Assembly (NCBI GenBank): GCA_964555675.1
Contig: CAZKTU010000122.1
Span: 1 to 18,548, forward strand
DNA: 18,548 nucleotides
Direction: 5' to 3'
Source of the DNA: CAIWXH01 sp964555675
GTDB taxonomy: Bacteria; Chloroflexota; Chloroflexia; Chloroflexales; Chloroflexaceae
Shown here: positions 13,701-18,548 of the stretch, in pieces
Numbering within the stretch: the first letter of the stretch is position 1
Layout: each line of letters starts with the position of its first letter
Made by a program: the position numbers and the translations under genes
Notes under the pieces: model-generated
Databases searched by the model: none
What the model was told of the DNA's origin: nothing
Seen by the model: the letters and a program-made list of their open reading frames with translations, nothing else

Positions 13701-14543
13701 GGCGAGGTCTTTCGCATGCAGGGCGAGTACGGCCAGGCGGCCCTCTGCTTCGCCGAGAGCCAGTACCTGTCCGAGACGGCGCCGCGCACCCCCGAGCTGC
13801 TGGCCGCCCGCGCCAACGCCCTCAAGGGCGCCGGAACGGTGGCGGCGCAGCAGGGCAACCTCGACGAGTCGCGCACGCTCTATGAGGAGAGCCTGGCCCT
13901 GCGCCGCGAGCTGGGCGACCGGCCCGGCGAGGCGGCCATGCTCAACAACCTGGGCCTGGTCGCGATGTACAACGAGGAGTACGGGCCGGCTGGCAGGCTC
14001 TTCACCGAGGCTCTGGCCCGCCTGCGCGAGATCGGCGACCGCTGGGCGATCGGCGTGGCCCTCAACAACCTGGGGCTGATCGAGCGCTACCAGGGCCACA
14101 TGCCCGCCGCCCGCCGCCTGCTCGAGGAGAGCCTGGCGGTGCGCCGCAGCCTGGGCGACAAGTGGGGCGTGGCCAATGCGCTCAGCAGCCTCTCGAACCT
14201 GCTGCTGCACCAGGGCGACCACGGCGAGCTGCCGGCGCTGCTGCGCGAGAGCCTCGAGCTCAACCGCGAGATCGGCGACCGGCTGGGCCTGGCCTACTGC
14301 CTCGAAGATTATGCGGGTCTGGCCGCCGCCCGTGGCGCCGCCGAGCTGGCCCTGCGCCTGGCCGGCGCCGCCGCGGCCCTGCGCGCCGAGGTCGGCACGC
14401 CCCTGCCGCCCGCCGAGCAAGAGGCCCTCGACCGCCAGCTGGCCGGCGCGCGGGCCGCGCTGGGCGAGGCCGCGGGCGCGCTCTTCGCCGCGGGGCAGGC
14501 CCTCACGCCCGACGCGGCGGCCGCCCTGGCGAGCGCGATCTGA
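10731..14543 (+). CDS. sAC-like class III cyclase, tandem cyclase domains + ATPase + TPR
   Basis: This 1270-residue cytosolic protein has the layout of soluble adenylyl cyclase. Domain C1 (about 30-185) has LFADVSGFT with metal ligand D36, RGAEEL...LN, and FAGDA with the second metal ligand D88. Domain C2 (about 260-430) has TIGDKGSSF (306-314), CAFGAPLAHEND, and EEANMAAR with the catalytic pair N380 and R384. C2 lacks its own metal Asp (FVQFEG, Q268), as expected for a C1-C2 pair sharing one active site. An ATPase of the AAA/STAND type follows from 449 (LVGRHSEL, AEAGLGKSR at 479-487, Walker B IMLVLEDSHWLD at 604-615). TPR-like repeats run from about 900 to 1200. The usual substrate-contacting residues differ: Q304 and G373 stand where mammalian sAC has Lys and Thr. 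The first Walker A glycine is Ala479. cAMP production is plausible but not assured. Confidence 0.9.
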   Translation: MPQQRIAPYIPIDRRFALAAGVGLPEAAVGAALFADVSGFTPLTNTLARELGPQRGAEELSRQLNRIYTALIAEVDRYHGTVIAFAGDAITCWFDEGAQGATDRAAACALAMQQLMAGFAELRTPGGAAVTLAIKVVITYGPVRRYVVGDPAIQLMDALAGATISRLALADKAARRGEILASAEAVAAMAAPPQIGEWRPDESQDRGFATILGLNAPVSPEPWPSLALDAVPLERLRPWLLPPVYARLASGQGQFLAELRPVVALFVQFEGIDYDGDPEAGAKLDAFIRWSQGIVARYGGALLQLTIGDKGSSFYCAFGAPLAHENDPARAAQAALLLRAPPPSLAFVAPQIGISQGRMRTGAYGGETRRTYGALGEEANMAARLMQAAPAGQVYVSAAAQSRTGGAFVWEQLAPLLVKGRSEPLETYRLVATLERSPTLAQAARYGLPLVGRHSELARIGAITDEVLAGHGRLIAIIAEAGLGKSRLVVEAMRLAEDRGMMVYAGEAQSYGTNDSYLVWESIWQPFFGLDRTRPHAEQLAALEAALLAIDPELLPRLPLLAPVVNLSIPDNELTRSLDARLRKISLESLLVACLLARAAERPIMLVLEDSHWLDPLSHELLELLGRAVVDAPVLILAAMRPPELDHLRPPRILALDHCTQIALGELTPGEAADLITLKQVHLDMPIALSDEVVTRLVVRSQGNPFFIEELLNYLHSRNLAPQTAAELEQLDMPASLYSLILSRIDQLSEAQKATLKVAAVIGRLFRAAWLWGVLPDLGQPLQVRTDLELLNRMELTLLDQPEPDSVYLFKHILTHGVAYESLPFETRAWLHGELGLFIERTYGELIDQFVDVLAYHFDLSQHDDKRRLYLGRAARAAQAAYANHAAVDYYTRLLTLLPEDEQGPTLFRLAQVQELMGEWPAAASSYRRAHELAVRRGDRRAEVECERAIGWLYRKQSDHAEARAWLDRARRACLEMGDVAGAIQTLADLGEVFRMQGEYGQAALCFAESQYLSETAPRTPELLAARANALKGAGTVAAQQGNLDESRTLYEESLALRRELGDRPGEAAMLNNLGLVAMYNEEYGPAGRLFTEALARLREIGDRWAIGVALNNLGLIERYQGHMPAARRLLEESLAVRRSLGDKWGVANALSSLSNLLLHQGDHGELPALLRESLELNREIGDRLGLAYCLEDYAGLAAARGAAELALRLAGAAAALRAEVGTPLPPAEQEALDRQLAGARAALGEAAGALFAAGQALTPDAAAALASAI
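13821..14316 (+). repeat. Tandem 40-residue TPR repeats in the cyclase C-terminus
   Basis: Inside the cyclase gene, helix starts recur at exactly 40-residue (120-base) intervals: residues 1031 (LKGAG), 1071 (LNNLG), 1111 (LNNLG), 1151 (LSSLS) and 1191 (LEDYA). Each is followed about 30 residues later by a GDR/GDK turn (LGDRPGE, IGDRWAI, LGDKWGV, IGDRLGL). The pattern is that of MalT/kinesin-light-chain-type TPRs, which form a protein- or ligand-sensing superhelix. Confidence 0.8.
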
Positions 14544-14643
14544 NNNNNNNNNNNNNNNNNNNNNNNNNNNNNNNNNNNNNNNNNNNNNNNNNNNNNNNNN
14601 NNNNNNNNNNNNNNNNNNNNNNNNNNNNNNNNNNNNNNNNNNN
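14544..14643. other. Assembly gap (100 N)
   Basis: Exactly 100 N is a conventional placeholder for a scaffold gap of unknown true length. It begins immediately after the cyclase stop codon and cuts off the 3' end of the minus-strand C25 protein. Reading frames drawn across it are artefacts. Confidence 0.98.
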
Positions 14644-17600
14644 GGGCCGGTGGCGGGGCAGGGGATGGGGTCCTGGACGCTGCGCATCAGGCGGGTCTGG
14701 CCCTTGAGCACCACGTCGAGGCTGATCGGGGTGAGCACGATGCAGCGGTCGCCCTTGTTGCGGCTGAGGTTGAAGTTGATCACGTAGGGCCTGCCGTCCT
14801 CGCCGATGTAGAAGCCGCGTAGCTGGCCGTTGTCGCTGGCGCCGTTGGTGCGGCCCACCAGGGCCCAGCCGTCGAAGGGCTCGCCGTCGTAGTCGCCGAG
14901 CCCGGCCCGGGCGACGTTGCGCTCGATCCAGACCCGGTCGCCGACCTGGCGGGCCCGGTAGAGCGGCTCCTGCTCCTCTCGCTCCTCGACGACCCAGCTG
15001 CGCAGCGCCGGGCTCGGGTCGGCCACGCCGCGGCTGTCCACGGCGCGCACCTGCAGGGTATAGCTGCCCTCCTCCAGCCCTGAACGCTCGAAGGGGCTGG
15101 CGCACGCGGCGAAGGGGGCCTCGTTCAGGCTGCACTCGAAGCGCAGGGCGCCAAAACCGCCGCTGCCGGTGAAGCTGATCGTGACCGGCGTGTCCTCGTC
15201 GATCACGGCGGGCGGCCCGGCCGTGATCGTGGTCTCGGGCGCCGGCCGGCGCACCGTCCACGCGGCCTCGGCCGGGGTGTCGTCGAACAGGCTGCGCCCG
15301 TCCACCGCGCGCACGCGGAAGGTGTGGGGGCCCTCGCCGAGCTCGCTGTAGCTGACCGGGCTGCTACAGCCCGCGAAGTCGGCCCCGTCGAGCGAGCACT
15401 GGAAGCCCAGGGCGCCCCGGCCGCCGCTGCCGCTGAAGCTGAAGCTGGCGTTGCCGTCGCTCACCTCGCCCGACGGGCCGGCGCTGATCACCGTCTCGAG
15501 CTCGGGGATGGGCAGCACGCTCAGGGCGCGCTCGACGGGGCCAGAGGCTACATACGGGATGCTCGGGCCGCCGTCGAAGGCCGCCCGCACCGTGTAGCTG
15601 CCCGGGCTCAGCGGGCCAACGCTGAGGGTGGCCTGGCCGTTCAGGTTGGTCCTGACGGCCACGCCGAAGCTCTCGCCCTCGGCGGGCTGGACGGTGAAGA
15701 TGATCGTGCGGTCGGCGATCGGCCTGCCGGGGCCCTCGCCGTCGTCAGTGCGCAGGATCGCGGTGTAGCTCGCGACCTCGTCCTCGTAGATGCTGAGCGG
15801 GCCGTCGGGGCTGAGGCTCAGCACGGTCGCGTCGGGGCTGATCGTGAAGCTGCTGGCCAGCTGCGAGCGGGTGAAGCTGGGCTCGCCGGCGAAGCTGACC
15901 ACCAGCGGGTAGGTCGCCGGGTCCTGGGTCAGGTTGAGGCGGAAGCTCGCCACGCCGTCGGCGTCGGTGGTGGCGAAGGCGAACTGCGTCCCGAGGGCCA
16001 GGCGCAGGATCTTGCCGGCGAGGGCCGCGGGCTCGGCCTCGAGGGTGGCGAGGCGCACGCTGATCGCCGCCCCTGTGTCATAGTCGCCGCTGTCGGCCAG
16101 GCTGACTGCCGCGATCGCGGTGCCCTTGACCTCGGCCGGCGGCACGACGGGCACGAGCGGGTCGACCAGGTAGAAGGCGCCGGCGTTGGTGTCCAGGCTG
16201 ACCTTGCCGGCGGCGCCGGCGGCCTGGACCATGTAGACGGTCCCGTCGGGCAGGTCGATCCCGCCGGCGGGTCCGCTCCAGAGGGTCGGGTTGGCGGCGT
16301 CGCTCTGGCTCAGGTCGACAGACTCCCACAGGCCGCTGCCGGGCGTGTTGTAGGTGACCCAGACCTCTTGCACGCCGATGCCGGCCCGGTCGACCACGTT
16401 GACCTTGAAGCCCACCTTATCGTTGTCGAGGCGCTCGCTGGTCACCTGCACGATCTCGGGGGCCGTGGCCAGGCCGGCCGCGCGGATGGGCGAGCCGGGC
16501 CAGTCGGCGGCGAGGTAGAAGAGCTTCAGTTGCAGGCTCGAGTAGACGCGCATGGTGCCCGCGAGGGCGCCGGGGGTCGAGCGGAACTGGGCCGGGACGA
16601 TCATGAGCCGGGTCGGGCCGCCGTCGATGGCGTCGTAGTGGTTCGAGCTCCAGGTCTGCAGCGGGTAGAAGCTCTCGCTGTAGAAGCCCGGGTGGCCGCC
16701 CGAGAACTCGGTGGCCGGCGAGGCGGTCAGGGGCGTGATGCCCGCCAGGTCTTCGAAGCTGCCGCCGCGGAAGCCGATGCCGCGCAGGGCCTGGCCCGCG
16801 ACGCTCACGTCGTAGGCCTCGAGGGGGAAGATCGGCTCGGCCGGATTGGCGACCACGTCGCCGCCGGCGCCCACGAGGTAAGTCGCGGTGATCAGGTTGT
16901 CGTCCTGGTCCTGCAGGTCGACCGTGCGCACCTGCGGGGCCGGGTTGACCGTGATCAGCTGCGAGCCGCCCTGCTTGCCGACGGCGAGCCCGTAGTCCTG
17001 GGCGGGGCTGAGCGGGGCGACGGGCTCGACGCTGTCGACCACGTCGGGTGTGATCCCGGCGGCGGTGGGGTCGCCGGGCAGGCTCACCCGCAGCATCGGC
17101 AGGCCATAGAGGTTGAACTGGATCAGGGTCTTCTCGTCGATGCCGCTGAGGGCGGCCTTCTGGGCCAGGTAGTCGCGCTTGCCCTCGACCAGGGCCCTGC
17201 CGATGGCGACGGGGGCGTCGCCCTCGCTCATGGCGCGGGTCAGGTTGAGCAGGAAGCGCTCGCCGTACTCGACCAGCTCGGTGTCGCCATAGGCGAAGCC
17301 GGTGGCCGCGATGTAGGTCGCACCCTTGCGGGCCCAGGCCTCGGCCCAATCGGGCTCGGGCGAGAAGCCGGCCAGGGCGTCGGGGCCGGGCACGTTATAG
17401 CCGCTGTGGCAGCCCAGGCCGAAGACGAGCGTATTGGTGAAGTCGGCCTGAGAGTCGGCCACCTCGGCGGCGAGCAGGCTGGTCTGATAGTCGGCGGCCA
17501 GGGCCGAGCCGGCGGCGAAGTGGCCGGTGAAGAAGACCAGGTCGTTGCGCTTGCTCGGGTCGAGCAGCAGGTCGCGCAGATCCTGGGCGCTCCAGGCGTC

Positions 17601-18548
17601 GGGGCCGTCGGGGGCCTGGCCCACGGGCTGGATGAGCGTAGTCGGGGCCACGGCGGGCGCGCCCGGGGCGGTCAGGCCGGCCTGCAACTCGGCGGCCACG
17701 GCCTCGGCGCCGTCGGCCACGAAGTCGTAGCCGGTGACCAGGGCCGAGCTGGGGCTGACCTGGCCATTGGCGCCGCTGTAGGCGGCGAGCATACCGCTGA
17801 TGGTGGCCGGGTCGCCCACCAGGCGGCCGACGGCCAGGTCGGGGATGGGCAGGGCGTACGAGCCGCGCCAGATGCTGACCGAGCTGCCGTAGCCGTCCTG
17901 GCCCTGGACGCGGCCCTCGCGCAGGCTGGCGTCCGAGGCGCTGTCGGGGCGCACGGGCGGGATGTACTCCTTCTCGCTGGCCAGGCCGGCCACGTCGGGG
18001 TAGCGGAAGAAGGGGATAGCGTCGTCGCCGCCGACCAGCACGATATACTTCAGGCTGGTCGTGGCGCCGGCCTGGTTGACCGCGCGGTGGGCGTCGATGA
18101 CCTGCTTGATCTCGCCGGCGACGATATTCGCGGCGGCGGCGCAGCTCTCGAAGAGCTCGGGGGCCAGGCTCTTGCGGGCCTCGACGACGCGCGGGAAGCG
18201 GGCCTCGCCACTATCCAGGGTTGCGCTCAGGTCGATCAGCTCGCCGTCGATCTCGGCCCTGGCGGCGAAGGCCAGCAGGTCGGCGGCGAGGGCGGCGCGC
18301 TCGGGCTCGGCGTAGCGCGACGAGTCCCAGACGATCAGGGTGTCGCGCGCGCCGGCGGCGGGGCTCTGGGTGAAGACCGGGAGGCCGGCGGCGGGCGGGG
18401 TCACGTTCGAGCAGAAGCTGCCCTCGCGGCTGACCGACAGGTTGAAGCTGCTGCCGGCGGGCGCGGTGACCCGCACATAGAAATCCTCGGCCAGGTCGTA
18501 GGAGTTGCGCTCGATGCGCAGCTGGCCCGACTCGGCGTCGGCGGCGTA
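14644..18548 (-). CDS. Peptidase C25 (gingipain-like) surface protein, partial at both ends
   Basis: At least 1301 residues are visible. The N-terminus lies beyond the window end and the C-terminus is lost in the gap. Residues are counted from the visible start. The C25 cysteine-peptidase domain (about 65-490) has IVLVGGDDAIPFFRYP (169-184), catalytic H343 in FFTGHFAAG and catalytic C380 in GLGCHSGYN, plus the downstream FNLYGLPMLRV typical of the family. Beta-sandwich domains follow (about 500-1010), including an invasin/Ig-like segment (VLSLSPDG to VLPIP). Two similar 83-residue repeats come next, each with a Cys pair, and then a separate C-terminal domain (about 1195-1300, from LYRARQVGDRVW). 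It is almost certainly exported, although the signal peptide is not in view. It may be a protease or a caspase-like autoprocessing surface protein. No sorting signal can be seen because the end is missing. Confidence 0.88.
14988..15497 (-). repeat. Two tandem cysteine-pair beta-sandwich repeats in the C25 protein
   Basis: Repeat 1 (15497-15252) and repeat 2 (15236-14988) share the order ET-I-AGP, SF-GSGG-GAL-F-CSL, C-SP, L-EG--T--VRAVD and a closing W-V. Each has two cysteines exactly 10 residues apart, probably a disulfide in an exported protein. The type is common in exported proteins of high-GC bacteria, where it acts as a spacer or adhesion domain. Confidence 0.75.

Noticed and set aside
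12402..18476. A single minus-strand open frame of about 2000 codons running from the C25 gene through the gap and on opposite the cyclase gene
   Set aside because: It crosses 100 unknown bases. Below the gap its translation is low-complexity Gly/Gln/Ala/Arg text antisense to the clear cyclase/ATPase/TPR gene. Only the part above 14643 is real.
1..18548. CRISPR arrays, rRNA and tRNA genes, prophage or transposon genes
   Set aside because: None seen on reading both strands; no regularly spaced direct repeats and no transposase or integrase motifs.

Overview
The window is high-GC (visually close to 70%), densely coded bacterial DNA. The gene mix points to the phylum Chloroflexota, probably the Chloroflexus/Roseiflexus/Kouleothrix side. 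The mix includes a soluble-adenylyl-cyclase-like cyclase/ATPase/TPR protein, a LysM lipoprotein with Thr/Pro-rich linkers, a large gingipain-like surface protein, a NaChBac-type channel and a YggT-like protein. The taxonomic call is inference; there is no rRNA or other marker gene. No tRNA, CRISPR array, insertion sequence or prophage gene was seen. A run of exactly 100 N (14544-14643) marks a scaffold gap, so the two sides are linked only by the assembler.

Layout. (1) 1-5230, plus strand: a short cyclic-di-AMP-receptor-like protein overlaps a GT4 glycosyltransferase by four bases. A six-TM voltage-gated cation channel with an unusual filter (TLDGWSG) follows. Next comes a promoter, a leader hairpin, an ABC-F ribosome-associated ATPase and a SAM methyltransferase in the same unit. 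(2) 5234-7259, minus strand: in transcription order, a LysM lipoprotein, then a compact unit at 6611-6807, then an SGNH/GDSL hydrolase and a small protein with a disordered tail. The compact unit has a consensus sigma-70 promoter, a near-perfect Shine-Dalgarno, a 15-codon ORF, two partly competing hairpins and an intrinsic terminator. (3) 7327-8421, plus strand: type I methionine aminopeptidase plus a 93-residue protein of unknown function. (4) 8484-8933, minus strand: a one-TM protein with its own terminator. (5) 9076-9914, plus strand: two small membrane proteins, the first YggT-like. (6) 9915-10098: promoter, long perfect inverted repeat and a second hairpin. (7) 10099-14543, plus strand: an HD-domain hydrolase 11 bases before a 1270-residue cyclase-C1/cyclase-C2/ATPase/TPR protein. 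(8) Beyond the gap, minus strand: a very large C25 (gingipain-like) peptidase with beta-sandwich repeats, incomplete at both ends.

Most of the window is ordinary housekeeping and envelope content. The item most worth following is the 6611-6807 unit. It is either a stand-alone tiny gene or a translated leader that attenuates the SGNH hydrolase. After it come the channel's selectivity filter, the altered substrate residues in the sAC-like cyclase, and the c-di-AMP-receptor-like protein that appears to lack one of its two ligand loops.
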